From: an uncultured Eggerthella sp.
Lineage (GTDB): Bacteria > Actinomycetota > Coriobacteriia > Coriobacteriales > Eggerthellaceae
DNA: 64,000 bases
Reading direction: 5' to 3'
Assembly: GCA_905203045.1 (NCBI GenBank)
Contig: CAJKUH010000008.1
Span: forward strand, 1 to 64,000
The position numbers and the translations under genes are program-made. Below are positions 49,881 through 58,433 of this stretch, piece after piece (position 1 is the first letter of the stretch; each line of letters starts with the position of its first letter). Under the pieces are notes generated by a model. That model did no database searches. It worked only from the letters and a program-made list of their open reading frames with translations, and was not told the DNA's origin.

Positions 49881-51383
49881 CTATTTTGCTTCGGGACGCA
49901 TATGCGGGAACAGCAGCACGTCGCGAATAGAGGGCTGGTTCGTCAGCAGCATCACCACGCGGTCGATGCCGATGCCGATGCCGCCTGCGGGAGGCATGCC
50001 GTACTCGAGAGCGCGGATGTAGTCGGTGTCGTATTCCATGGCCTCGTCGTCGCCGGAAGCCTTTTCCTCCATCTGCTTCTGGAAGCGCTCAGCCTGATCA
50101 ACCGGGTCGTTCAGCTCGGCGAAGGCATTGGCGTATTCATGACCGGCGATAACCAGCTCGAAACGGTCGGTAAGACGTGGGTCGTCTTCGAAGCGCTTGG
50201 CAAGCGGGCTTACCTCCACCGGGTAGTCGCACACGAACGTGGGGTTCACCAGCGTGGGCTCGCCGATTTCGTCGTACAGCTCGGCAATAAGCTTGCCGGC
50301 CGTCCACTCGGGCTTCACTTCGATGCCGTTCTTCTTGGCAAGCTCGGCCAAGTGCTCTACCGGCGTGTCCAAGTCTACGTCTTCGCCGAGCGCCTTGGAA
50401 ACAACCTCGGTCATGGGAATAGAAGGCCATTCACCCGAGATGTCGATGGTCTGGCCCTGGTACTCAAGCTGCTCGGTGTCGTTCACGGCAGCGTTTGCCG
50501 CCTTGATAACGCCCTGTGCCAGCTGCTTCATACCCTGCAGGTCGTTGAAAGCGCAGTAGGCTTCCATGGTGGTGAACTCAGGGTTGTGCGTCGGGTCCAT
50601 GCCCTCGTTGCGGAAGACGCGGCCGATTTCGAACACGCGCTCGAAGCCGCCCACCAGCAAGCGCTTCAGGTGCAGCTCGGTTGCGATACGCAGGTAGTTT
50701 TCCTGGTTCAGCGCGTTGAAATGCGTGATGAAGGGCTTTGCAGTAGCACCACCCTGAATGGTTTGCAGGATAGGCGTTTCCACCTCATAGTAGCCATCAG
50801 CTTCCATATAGCGGCGGAACGCAGAAAGGATCTTCGAGCGCTTCTGGAAGGTATCGCGCACCTCGTCGTTCACGATAAGGTCAACATAGCGCTGACGGTA
50901 ACGGGTTTCCTTGTCGTTCAGGCCATGGAACTTTTCAGGCAGCGGACGCAGCGCCTTGGAAAGCAGCTGGAACGAGTCTACCGCCACCGAAAGCTGGCCG
51001 CGGCGCGTGCGCATCATAAGGCCGTGAGCGCCGATCCAGTCGCCCAGGTCCAAGTCCTTCATTTCAGCGAAGGCTTCTTCGCCGAGTGCGTTGATGCGGC
51101 AGAAGAGCTGAATGCGGCCCGTGGCATCCTGCAGCTCGAAGAAGATGATCTTGCCCTGAACACGCTTGGCCATAACACGGCCTGCGATGGAAACAGCGTC
51201 TTCAGTGTTTTCGCCATCAGCCAGCTCGGCGTACTTCTCGTCCAAATCGGCAATGTGATGGGTGTACTTGAATGCGGCATGGCCGTAGGGGTTCTTGCCC
51301 GCAGCGTACAGCGCCTCGCGCTTGGCGCGGCGCACCTCGATCGGATCGTCTTCGATTACTTGCTCGTTGTGTTCTTCTGCCAT
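49881..51383 (-). CDS. lysS: Lysyl-tRNA synthetase, class II
   Basis: A 500-residue enzyme. The N-terminal OB fold (about 60-170) is followed by a class II catalytic core with motif 2 F-R-N-E-G-M-D-P-T-H-N-P-E-F-T-x-M-E and motif 3 G-x-G-I-G-I-D-R-V-V-M. AAGGA precedes the ATG. It starts 20 bases after the greA stop, so the two are co-transcribed, as in several Gram-positive genomes. Confidence 0.96.
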   Translation of the reverse strand: MAEEHNEQVIEDDPIEVRRAKREALYAAGKNPYGHAAFKYTHHIADLDEKYAELADGENTEDAVSIAGRVMAKRVQGKIIFFELQDATGRIQLFCRINALGEEAFAEMKDLDLGDWIGAHGLMMRTRRGQLSVAVDSFQLLSKALRPLPEKFHGLNDKETRYRQRYVDLIVNDEVRDTFQKRSKILSAFRRYMEADGYYEVETPILQTIQGGATAKPFITHFNALNQENYLRIATELHLKRLLVGGFERVFEIGRVFRNEGMDPTHNPEFTTMEAYCAFNDLQGMKQLAQGVIKAANAAVNDTEQLEYQGQTIDISGEWPSIPMTEVVSKALGEDVDLDTPVEHLAELAKKNGIEVKPEWTAGKLIAELYDEIGEPTLVNPTFVCDYPVEVSPLAKRFEDDPRLTDRFELVIAGHEYANAFAELNDPVDQAERFQKQMEEKASGDDEAMEYDTDYIRALEYGMPPAGGIGIGIDRVVMLLTNQPSIRDVLLFPHMRPEAK

Positions 51384-51403
51384 GTGAATTCCTTATTTGC
51401 TAC

Positions 51404-51871
51404 TTAGCGCTCGATAGAAAGAATGCTCATCTTGATAACGCGGCCAGTGGGGCCCTGTGCCTCTACCGCGTCGCCCTGCTTGTGGCCCAGCAGCGCTGCG
51501 CCAACGGGCGATTCGTTGGAGATCTTGCCCTCGGCGGAGTTTGCCTCAGCACCACCGACGATGGTGAATACGCGCTCGCGACCGCCCATGTTCACGGTTA
51601 CGCGGCTGCCGATGTTGACACGGCCCGATTCGGTGGGAGCTTCCACGATGGTAGCCTCGCCCAGGATGCGGGTGATTTCCGCGATGCGGGCCTCGTTTGC
51701 GGCCTGCTCGTTTTTAGCGTCGTCGTACTCGGAGTTCTCGGAAATATCGCCGAATTCGCGAGCTACGCGGATGCGGTCGCCGATCTCGGCGCGCTTTTCC
51801 GTTTCCAGGAAATGAAGTTCCTGTTCAAGCTTTTCCTTGCCTTCTTGAGTAAGAACGTAGTTGTTGTCCAT
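51404..51871 (-). CDS. greA: Transcription elongation factor GreA
   Basis: A 155-residue factor that rescues backtracked RNA polymerase. The N-terminal coiled coil (E-L-x-F-L-x-T-E-K-R, then D-I-S-E-N-S-E-Y-D-D-A-K-N-E with the conserved acidic tip) is followed by a FKBP-like C-terminal domain with the S-P-V-G-x-A-L-L-G motif. I start at 51871 with GAGGGG upstream. It is upstream of lysS. Confidence 0.95.
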   Translation of the reverse strand: MDNNYVLTQEGKEKLEQELHFLETEKRAEIGDRIRVAREFGDISENSEYDDAKNEQAANEARIAEITRILGEATIVEAPTESGRVNIGSRVTVNMGGRERVFTIVGGAEANSAEGKISNESPVGAALLGHKQGDAVEAQGPTGRVIKMSILSIER

Positions 51872-51928
51872 GGTGTTACACCCCTCGGCCTGGCATGCGC
51901 CGGCCAATCTTCCTTTCCTATACTCGCG

Positions 51929-51965
51929 AAAAGGGCGCGCCCCTATAAAAGAAGCGTGCCCTTTG
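51929..51965 (-). terminator. tatA terminator (candidate)
   Basis: On the minus strand AAAGGGCACG / CGCGCCCTTTT flank an AT-rich loop; the stem has one mismatch. Confidence 0.5.
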
Positions 51966-51994
51966 CATCCCGTGATGAAGCGAAGCGATTAAGC

Positions 51995-52279
51995 TTATGC
52001 CTCTTCTTTTTTAGCCTCTGCGTCGGCGCTGGCTTTCTTGCCAGGCTCAGGCTTGTCGATAACCTCGACCTCGATTTCGTCCTTGGCTTCAGATGCTGCC
52101 TTGGGAGCAGGCTCTTCAGCTTCTTCAACCTTCTTGTTGCCGCCCAGACCTTCGCGCAGGTTCTTCACTGCCTTGCCGATAGCGGTACCAAGCTTGGGAA
52201 GGTTCTTGGGTCCGAAAAGAACGAGGATAACTACGAGGATGATGACGATCTCTAAAGGACCGAAAGGCCCAATCTTCAT
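51995..52279 (-). CDS. tatA: Twin-arginine translocase subunit TatA/TatE
   Basis: A 94-residue protein. The N-terminal helix (about 8-23), the F-G-P-K hinge and an amphipathic helix (L-P-K-L-G-x-A-I-G-K-A-V-K-N-L-R) match TatA, then an acidic/Lys-rich tail. GGAGG lies six bases before the ATG at 52279. No tatC is in this window. Confidence 0.93.
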   Translation of the reverse strand: MKIGPFGPLEIVIILVVILVLFGPKNLPKLGTAIGKAVKNLREGLGGNKKVEEAEEPAPKAASEAKDEIEVEVIDKPEPGKKASADAEAKKEEA

Positions 52280-52406
52280 GAAGCACCTCCGTGACGGTGG
52301 CGGGCCTGCGCCGTAAAAGCGGGCCCTAATGTTTCTGCGAGTACCTGAAAAGTACTCTAACAAAAAAGAACGGTACCCTTTTCAGGATACCCTTCAGTGG
52401 TTGCAA

Positions 52407-52483
52407 TGGTCGGGATGACAGGATTCGAACCTGCGACCTCTGCGTCCCGAACGCAGCGCTCTACCAAGCTGAGCCACATCCCG
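52407..52483 (-). tRNA. tRNA-Pro (CGG)
   Basis: A 77-base cloverleaf with CCA. CGGGATG pairs with CATCCCG, and the anticodon loop is TTCGGGA. Confidence 0.96.
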
Positions 52484-52523
52484 TTGTTGTGATTAGCGGG
52501 TTGTATACTACCACACTTCCCGC

Positions 52524-52553
52524 AAAAAGGAAGAGGGCGCTCATGCGCCCTCC
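52524..52553 (-). terminator. Terminator of NlpC/P60 gene 1
   Basis: GAGGGCGC / GCGCCCTC then TTCCTTTTTG on the minus strand. Confidence 0.85.
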
Positions 52554-52558
52554 ATAAT

Positions 52559-53659
52559 TTAGTAGCGAACGTACCACATTCCAGAGTGGACTGCGCTGAT
52601 CTTCACCACGTCACCGGTACGGGGCGCGTGGATCATCTGGCCGTTGCCGATGTAGATGCCCGTGTGGTGGCTGTTCAGGCAGAAATCGCCCGGCTGCGGG
52701 TTGGTAACGCGCTTCCAGCTTGCCATGGTGTAGGTGGTGCACCAATGGTTGCCCATCTTGCCGGTGATGCAGTAGCCCACCAAGCCCGAGCAGTCGAAGG
52801 CGTTAGGACCGGCCGCACCCCACACATAGGGCTTGCCCAGCTGGGCATAGGCGCGGTCTACCACTGTGTTGCCCGTAACGGTTTGCGTAGCGTTGTTGTC
52901 AACGTTGCTGCTGCCCTTGCTGGAGCCGGAATTGGACGACTGCTGCTGTTGCTGCTGCTGGGCAGCGGCTGCCGCTGCAGCAGCCTCACGAGCAGCTGCT
53001 TCCTGACGGGCCTTTTCCGCTGCTTCTTCTTCCTTGCGCATCAATTCCTGCGCTTCGGCAGAAAGGTTGTCGTAGGTCTGCTGCATCTGAGCCGTGGTGG
53101 CTTCAGCCTGTTCCTTCACCGATTTGGCTTCTGCAGCCTTGTCGGATGCCACCTGGGCCTGCTCTTCGGCTTCTTGCTTGGCATCTTGCAGCTCTTCACG
53201 TGCGCTCTTGGTTTCGCTTACCAATTCGGCGTCGTTTTCATTGAGCATTTCGAGTGTGTTCCACGTGGTGGCAAACTGCTCGAAGGAAGAAGCGCCCAGG
53301 ATAACGTCGATGAAGCCAGTGTTGCCCGAGCGGTACATGTCACGCGCACGGTTGCCCAGCTTTTCCTGGTAGCCTTCGATTTCCTTGGTTTTCTGGTCTA
53401 CCTTCTGCTGAGCTTCATCGACCTTCTGTTCAGCGGCCTTCTGCTCATCTACGGCAGCGTAGTAATTGTTGGATGCTTCGTCCAACTGGTCTTGCATTTC
53501 GTTGAGTTTGTTGAGCGCTTGCTGCGCCTCTGCCTGCTTTTCAGCAGCGGTAGGCTCGGCCAAGGCAACCGTGGTAGGAACGGCCAAGCCCGCAGTAAGC
53601 ACGACAGCCATTGCGGCTGAAGTGAGCGCCCGCTTGTGTTTTGCGATTGAAATACCCAT
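52559..53659 (-). CDS. Secreted NlpC/P60 peptidoglycan hydrolase with coiled coil (1)
   Basis: A 366-residue secreted protein. After a signal peptide (about 12-34, ending V-A-L-A) there is a long two-part coiled coil (about 37-215), a Gln/Ser-rich linker and a C-terminal NlpC/P60 domain with the catalytic cysteine in N-A-F-D-C-S-G-L and histidine in H-H-T-G-I-Y-I-G, then I-H-A-P. The coiled coil is typical of RipA-like and PcsB-like hydrolases regulated by FtsEX-type complexes. AGGAGG precedes the ATG. A close paralogue lies upstream at 53985. Confidence 0.92.
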   Translation of the reverse strand: MGISIAKHKRALTSAAMAVVLTAGLAVPTTVALAEPTAAEKQAEAQQALNKLNEMQDQLDEASNNYYAAVDEQKAAEQKVDEAQQKVDQKTKEIEGYQEKLGNRARDMYRSGNTGFIDVILGASSFEQFATTWNTLEMLNENDAELVSETKSAREELQDAKQEAEEQAQVASDKAAEAKSVKEQAEATTAQMQQTYDNLSAEAQELMRKEEEAAEKARQEAAAREAAAAAAAAQQQQQQQSSNSGSSKGSSNVDNNATQTVTGNTVVDRAYAQLGKPYVWGAAGPNAFDCSGLVGYCITGKMGNHWCTTYTMASWKRVTNPQPGDFCLNSHHTGIYIGNGQMIHAPRTGDVVKISAVHSGMWYVRY

Positions 53660-53875
53660 CGTGAGTTTCCTCCTGGTGGTGTAGTGGTGCGATTAAGCGA
53701 TAGCTGATTCAGCTTAGCAAAGGGCACGGCAGGGTCGCAATGAGGCACATACGCATAGTGCCTCCGAATGCATGTTTCTTCGGCATTTACCCAGGTCATA
53801 CCCATATGTGCATTTTGCGCTTGAATTGTGAACGACCGAAGATGCGGCAATGAAGGCTTTTGCGCCCCCCCCGTT

Positions 53876-53903
53876 GACCAAAAAGGGACTGTCCCTTTTG
53901 GTC
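53876..53903. repeat. GGGACTGTCCC palindrome, copy 7
   Basis: GACCAAAAAGGGA / TCCCTTTTGGTC around a short centre, between the two NlpC/P60 genes. Confidence 0.8.
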
Positions 53904-53933
53904 GCCTTTCGGCCCCACCGTTCGCGCCCTGAA

Positions 53934-53961
53934 AAAGAAGAAACCCGCCGAAGCGGGTTTC
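53934..53961 (-). terminator. Terminator of NlpC/P60 gene 2
   Basis: GAAACCCGC / GCGGGTTTC then TTCTTTTTC on the minus strand. Confidence 0.87.
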
Positions 53962-53984
53962 TAAAAGTTGTTTTCAGCGATTCG

Positions 53985-55187
53985 CTAGTAGCGAACGTAG
54001 ATCATGCCGGACTGAACCGGACCGACCTTAACCACGTCGCCCGTGTGGGGAGCATGGATCATCTGGCCGTTGCCGATGTAGATGCCGCAATGGGTTGACG
54101 AAGTAACAACATCACCGGGCTGAGGATTGGAAACGCGAGTCCAACCCATGAAGGTGTACGTAGTGCCAATGCGGCTGTAAGAACCGGTAAGGCAGTAGCT
54201 TACGAAACCAGAGCAGTCGAACGAGTTAGGACCATTTGCGCCCCATTCGTAGGGCTTGCCCAGCTGGGAGTAAGCGCGGCTTACTACGCTGTTGCCGGAA
54301 ACGGTCTGCTGCTTGTTGTTGTTCGTGCTGGAATTGTTCTTGTTGCTGTTGTTCTTGTTGCTGCTCGAATTGTTGCTGGAGCTGCTGCTGCTCGAATTGT
54401 TGCTGGAGCTGCTGTTGTTGCTGGAGCTGTTGTTTCCGCTGTTCGAATTGTTGCCGCTGTTGTTGTTCGTGTTGGCAGCAGCTGCATCGTTACCTGCAGT
54501 GCCGCTCTGCTCAGCCTGAGCAGCTGCCTGCTGCTGAGCCTGCTGCTGAGCCTCCTGTTCCTGCTTTACCAGTTCCTGAGCTTCAGCGGAAAGGCTGTTG
54601 TAGGTCTGCTGCATTTCAGAGGTTTTCTGGTCTGCGGCAGTAGCGATGGACTTGGCCTCTTCAGCCTTGTCGGATGCAACCTTGGCCTGGTCTTCTGCTT
54701 CCTGCTTGGCATTCTGCAGTTCCTCGCGGGCCGTCTTGGTTTCAGAAACCAGCTGAGCATCGTTGTCGTTCAGGGTTTCCAGCATGTTCCACGTGGTGGC
54801 AAACTGCTCGAAGGAAGAAGCGCCCAGGATAACATCAAGGAAGTTGGTGTCGCCAGAGCGGTACATGTCGCGGGCACGATCGGAAAGACGGCTCTGATCC
54901 TGTTCGATCTGGGAGGTTTTCTCTTCGATCTGCTTCTGGGCCTCGTCTACGCGGTTCTGAGCATCGATCTGCTCCTGATGAGCCTGCTCGTAATTGCTGC
55001 AAGCTTCATCAAGTTCGGACTGATACTGGTTCAACTTCTGCAGGGCAGCCTGAGCTTCAGCCTGCTTGTCGTCGGAAGGTGCAGCATATGCGCTTGCCGC
55101 CGGTACCGAAAGGCCGACAGCCAGAACAGCAGCGAAGGCTGCGTTCAAAGCCATCTTAGGCTTGGAAGTGCACATCTGTTTCGTCAT
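53985..55187 (-). CDS. Secreted NlpC/P60 peptidoglycan hydrolase with coiled coil (2)
   Basis: A 400-residue paralogue of the product at 52559, with the same layout: signal peptide (about 13-35), coiled coil (about 38-215), low-complexity linker and NlpC/P60 domain with N-S-F-D-C-S-G-F and H-C-G-I-Y-I-G. The linker here is longer and almost purely Asn/Ser (about 235-300), encoded by repeated AAC/AGC codons. AGGAGG precedes the ATG. The two have separate terminators and so may be separately regulated. Confidence 0.92.
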   Translation of the reverse strand: MTKQMCTSKPKMALNAAFAAVLAVGLSVPAASAYAAPSDDKQAEAQAALQKLNQYQSELDEACSNYEQAHQEQIDAQNRVDEAQKQIEEKTSQIEQDQSRLSDRARDMYRSGDTNFLDVILGASSFEQFATTWNMLETLNDNDAQLVSETKTAREELQNAKQEAEDQAKVASDKAEEAKSIATAADQKTSEMQQTYNSLSAEAQELVKQEQEAQQQAQQQAAAQAEQSGTAGNDAAAANTNNNSGNNSNSGNNSSSNNSSSSNNSSSSSSSNNSSSNKNNSNKNNSSTNNNKQQTVSGNSVVSRAYSQLGKPYEWGANGPNSFDCSGFVSYCLTGSYSRIGTTYTFMGWTRVSNPQPGDVVTSSTHCGIYIGNGQMIHAPHTGDVVKVGPVQSGMIYVRY

Positions 55188-55344
55188 ATAAAAGAGCCTC
55201 CTAGCGCTTTCGCGTTGACCTTGCGCATGTTTGGGACGTATCCCTAGCGCAATAATTCAGCTTCATCCATGGTAGCAAACCCGTGTTGCACAACGCAAAG
55301 TTATGTGAAGAGCAGCTTCATAATGCCAGCTCAGCGGCATGTGC

Positions 55345-56820
55345 CTATTCATTCTCGTCGTGATCGTGTTCACGCTTGTAGCGACGCTCGGCTTCATGAG
55401 CCGCATGCGACTGCATGTTGCTTGCGGAGGGCAGCTCCATTTCGAAATGCTGCCCACGCGCACTGGCCGCCTTTGCCTGGAAAAAGAGGAACGCGAAGCC
55501 CAGAACACCCGCCACCAACGAAGCGGCCAGAATGGCCACCTTGGCAATCATCACCGAGGATGCATCGGCAAATGCCAGGTTCGCCACGAAGATGGACATG
55601 GTAAAGCCCACGCCACCCAGCAATGCCGCACCCAACATATGGGCCCAGTTCACGTTTTCAGGCAAAGCCGAAAGCTTCGCCTTCACAATGATGAAGCTCA
55701 TGAGCATGATGCCCAGCGGCTTGCCCGCCACCAGGCCGAAGAACACGCCCAGGAAGATGGGGCTGGAAAGGATCTCGCCCGCTGGCGCCTGCATGAAAGC
55801 GACATCGGCATTGGTAAGCGCGAACAAAGGCAGAATGGCGAAGTACACCCACGGGTACAGCTTGCGTTCCAGGCGCGTTGCCGGCGGCACCACCTGACGC
55901 GACACACGCGCCAAGCGCGAAACGCTGGCAAGGTAGTCGGCCTGCCCGATTACCGGCTGGTCGGGCACGAAGTTTTCTTCCGCTTCCTTCACGCGCTGCC
56001 CCGACCAGCTGGCGAAATCCTTCAGCTTCACGTGCGAGCCCGAGGGAATGGTGAACGCCAGCAGCACGCCGGCAATGGTGGAATGCACACCCGACATAAA
56101 TATGCAGTACCACAGCACCGCACCCACCACCAGATACGGCACCAGCGAGTACACATGGGTACGGTTCAGCACGATAAGCACCGCCAGCACCACCGCTGCC
56201 GCCGCCAACCATATAAAAGAAGGACTTTGGCCGTAGAAAATGGCAATGACCAAGATGGCCACAATGTCGTCTGCGACGGCGAGCGTGCTAAGGAACACGC
56301 GCAGGCCTGCCGGCACACGCGACCCCAACAGCGCCAGAATGCCCAATGCGAAGGCAATGTCGGTCGCGGTGGGCACGCCCCAGCCCATCATGGTTTCGGG
56401 GTTGCCGGCGTTGAACAACAAGTAAATGCCCACCGGCATGAGCACGCCGCCAATGGCAGCACCCACCGGCAGGATGGCCTGGCGGATGTTGGTAAGCTCC
56501 CCCACCGTCATCTCGTACTTGATTTCCAAGCCCACCAAAAGGAAGAACACCGCCATGAGCACATCGTTGATGATGTGAGCCAGCGACATTTCCGCATGAT
56601 TGGCACCGAAGCCCACCACCACCTCGGTATGCCAGAATTCCGTGAACGTGCCATGCGCAGCTGTGTTCGCCACCACCAACGCCACAATGGCAGCCAAGAG
56701 CATGACTCCCGCTGCCTTGGTGGTTGAATGGGTAAGCTCGAGCACTTTGTGGTAACGACGTTGGTGCGAGGACACTTCATTGATGAAGATGCCTGTTTCC
56801 TTATGCGGTTTATGGGTCAT
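55345..56820 (-). CDS. nhaA: Na+/H+ antiporter NhaA
   Basis: A 491-residue antiporter with about twelve helices. The twin-aspartate motif appears as A-D-D-I-V-A-I-L-V-I, preceded by T-P-T/A-T-D-I-A-F-A-L-G. The cytoplasmic C-terminal tail, rich in His, Glu and Arg, is longer than that of E. coli NhaA. AAAGGA lies before the ATG. It imports protons and exports sodium; pH or salt control is not visible. Confidence 0.94.
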   Translation of the reverse strand: MTHKPHKETGIFINEVSSHQRRYHKVLELTHSTTKAAGVMLLAAIVALVVANTAAHGTFTEFWHTEVVVGFGANHAEMSLAHIINDVLMAVFFLLVGLEIKYEMTVGELTNIRQAILPVGAAIGGVLMPVGIYLLFNAGNPETMMGWGVPTATDIAFALGILALLGSRVPAGLRVFLSTLAVADDIVAILVIAIFYGQSPSFIWLAAAAVVLAVLIVLNRTHVYSLVPYLVVGAVLWYCIFMSGVHSTIAGVLLAFTIPSGSHVKLKDFASWSGQRVKEAEENFVPDQPVIGQADYLASVSRLARVSRQVVPPATRLERKLYPWVYFAILPLFALTNADVAFMQAPAGEILSSPIFLGVFFGLVAGKPLGIMLMSFIIVKAKLSALPENVNWAHMLGAALLGGVGFTMSIFVANLAFADASSVMIAKVAILAASLVAGVLGFAFLFFQAKAASARGQHFEMELPSASNMQSHAAHEAERRYKREHDHDENE

Positions 56821-56930
56821 AGCACATTCCTTTGCCGAGGTTTCAGCTTTCCACGATAGCAGAGCGAATCATTCAAAAATTCTTGGTAATGGCAACGTTT
56901 ATCCAACGTTTTAGAACAAGTTCATTTTTA

Positions 56931-56961
56931 TTGATGACATTGTGAAGAAGTGCGCTAGACT
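56931..56961 (+). promoter_or_regulatory. Candidate promoter of the hibernation-factor gene
   Basis: TTGATG and TAGACT are separated by 19 bases, placing the start of transcription near 56968 and giving a leader of about 170 bases. Confidence 0.4.
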
Positions 56962-56967
56962 AATAAA

Positions 56968-57125
56968 CGAAGAGGGTTGACGAGGGGAAATAAGAAACCG
57001 CTTCCCTAAAAAGAAGGTGCTACTGGGGCGCACCGAACGCGCATCCCATAGCACGAATCGCTTGCTTTCCAAGCGCTTCAGTTTCCTGAGGGGCCCCTCG
57101 AAGAACCGCGAAGTTTGTTTCAGTT
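56968..57125 (+). ncRNA. Long structured leader, candidate raiA-motif RNA
   Basis: The leader before raiA can form several stems: GTGCTA (57017) with TAGCAC (57049), extended inward by GGG/CCC and GCGC; CGCTTG (57059) with CAAGCG (57070); and GAGGGG (56982) with CCCCTC (57094), enclosing the others. The raiA motif is a known structured RNA upstream of raiA genes in Firmicutes and Actinobacteria. Position, length and complexity fit, but I cannot confirm its conserved sequence blocks by eye. Confidence 0.45.
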
Positions 57126-57139
57126 TGAGAGGTGAAATC

Positions 57140-57703
57140 ATGGAAATCACCATCACCGGCCGCAAGATGCCCGTCACGGAAGCTATCCGCTCCTATGCCG
57201 AGGAAAAAATCGGCAACTCCATGAAGGTCATGGACATCAGTCCCCTTACCGCCGAGGTTGTTCTGCAGGTTGAAAAGAACCCTGCCAACCCCACTCCCGC
57301 CAAGTGCGAGGTGACCATGCGTGCGCGTGGTCATATCATCCGCGTTGAGGAAAACGAAGAAACCATGTATGCCGCAATCGACGTTGCTGCCGCCAAGGTT
57401 CTTCGCCAGCTGCGCAAATACAAGACGCGCGTTATCGACAAGAAGATTTCCAGCGCACCGGCAAAAACGGGTTCCGACCTCGACATCGACGGCTTGATGG
57501 ATGAGCTTTCCGCTGACGATGAAGTTGTACGCGTGAAGGAACTGGTTCTTGAGCCTCTTACCGAAGAGGAAGCCCTGGTCCAGATCGATCTTCTGGGTCA
57601 CGATTTCTTCGCCTACATCGATCGCGACACCAATGCTGTGAATATTCTGTATCGCCGTGAGCATGGCGGCTACGGTTTGCTGAAGGCAACCGAAGAGGAA
57701 TAA
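57140..57703 (+). CDS. raiA: Ribosome hibernation promoting factor (long form)
   Basis: A 187-residue long HPF. The N-terminal S30AE domain (M-E-I-T-I-T-G-R-K-M-P-V-T, about 1-100) is joined by a linker to the C-terminal dimerisation domain (about 130-187: V-R-V-K-E-L-V-L-E-P-L-T-x-E-E-A, then F-F-A-Y-I-D-R-D-T, then V-L/I-Y-R-R). Long HPF dimerises ribosomes into inactive 100S pairs. I start at 57140 with GAGAGGTG upstream. Preceded by a complex leader; see 56968. Confidence 0.94.
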   Translation: MEITITGRKMPVTEAIRSYAEEKIGNSMKVMDISPLTAEVVLQVEKNPANPTPAKCEVTMRARGHIIRVEENEETMYAAIDVAAAKVLRQLRKYKTRVIDKKISSAPAKTGSDLDIDGLMDELSADDEVVRVKELVLEPLTEEEALVQIDLLGHDFFAYIDRDTNAVNILYRREHGGYGLLKATEEE

Positions 57704-57727
57704 AACCTTTTAGGCATATCTAGCAAG

Positions 57728-57758
57728 GGAGGCTCGCTGCATGCGAGCCTCCCTTTTT
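57728..57758 (+). terminator. raiA terminator
   Basis: GGAGGCTCGC / GCGAGCCTCC then CTTTTTCTTT. Confidence 0.9.
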
Positions 57759-57767
57759 CTTTGTAGC

Positions 57768-57791
57768 AAAATGGGGACAGTCCCCTTTTTG
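57768..57791. repeat. GGGGACAGTCCCC palindrome, copy 8
   Basis: AAAATGGGGACAGTCCCCTT with a T-rich right arm, at the 3' end of the hexapeptide-repeat gene. Confidence 0.78.
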
Positions 57792-58301
57792 TTATCCCGC
57801 TGCGTAGCGCTTCGCTTCTTCAACATAGAGAGGCGTGTAATAGGCTATGCGTTCTGCCACTTCTTCGGGGGCGAACGTCTTCTTCACCTTGGCGGGAACG
57901 CCGGCAACCAAGCTGTTCGGTGGCACCACGGCACCTTCCAGCACCAAAGCCCCTGCTGCAACTACCGAGCCTTTGCCGATTACCGCACCATTCAGCACCG
58001 TGGAGCCCATGCCAATCAGGACGCCATCTTCCACCGTGCAGCCGTGCACCACGGCGTTGTGTCCCACCGTTACGTCGTTGCCGATGGTAACGGGAAAGCC
58101 GTTGTCGATGTGCACCGTCACGTTGTCCTGGATGTTGGTGCGCGCACCAATGCGCATCGGCTCGCTTTCCGCGCGCATCACCGCGCCGAACCATACCGAG
58201 GAATCTTTCCCCAGCACCACATCTCCGCACACCGTGGCATTTTCGGCGACGAATGCCGCTTGGGACGTGTCGGGCGTATGCCCTTCAATCGGAATAATCA
58301 T
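57792..58301 (-). CDS. Gamma-carbonic-anhydrase-like hexapeptide-repeat protein
   Basis: A 169-residue left-handed beta-helix protein with many [LIV]-G-x-x-x-x hexapeptides. The histidines of H-I-D-N-G, V-G-H-N-A and V-H-G-C match the metal-binding positions of the gamma-class (YrdA/PaaY-like) family. Some members hydrate CO2, others act on acyl-CoA or have no known activity. AAGGAGG lies six bases before the ATG. The stop overlaps palindrome copy 8. Confidence 0.9.
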   Translation of the reverse strand: MIIPIEGHTPDTSQAAFVAENATVCGDVVLGKDSSVWFGAVMRAESEPMRIGARTNIQDNVTVHIDNGFPVTIGNDVTVGHNAVVHGCTVEDGVLIGMGSTVLNGAVIGKGSVVAAGALVLEGAVVPPNSLVAGVPAKVKKTFAPEEVAERIAYYTPLYVEEAKRYAAG

Positions 58302-58353
58302 GCTGCCCCTCCTTGAGTTGGTGCCTGTCGCCTAAAGATTATGCCCCGAAGCG

Positions 58354-58387
58354 AAAAGAGCCCGCCACCTTTCGGCAGCGGGCGGGC
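58354..58387 (-). terminator. Terminator of the amino-acid ABC transporter operon
   Basis: GCCCGCC / GGCGGGC with a short loop, followed on the minus strand by TCTTTTCGC. Confidence 0.75.
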
Positions 58388-58402
58388 ACCTGTTTTGGAA
58401 AA

Positions 58403-58433
58403 TGACAAAATGGGGACTGTCCCCATTTTGTCA
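58403..58433. repeat. GGGGACTGTCCCC palindrome, copy 9
   Basis: TGACAAAATGGGGA / TCCCCATTTTGTCA around CTG. It ends at the base before the stop codon of the ATPase gene. Confidence 0.85.

Noticed and set aside
54292..54519. Leu/Cys-rich plus-strand frames
   Set aside because: They are complements of the Asn/Ser linker codons of the NlpC/P60 gene.
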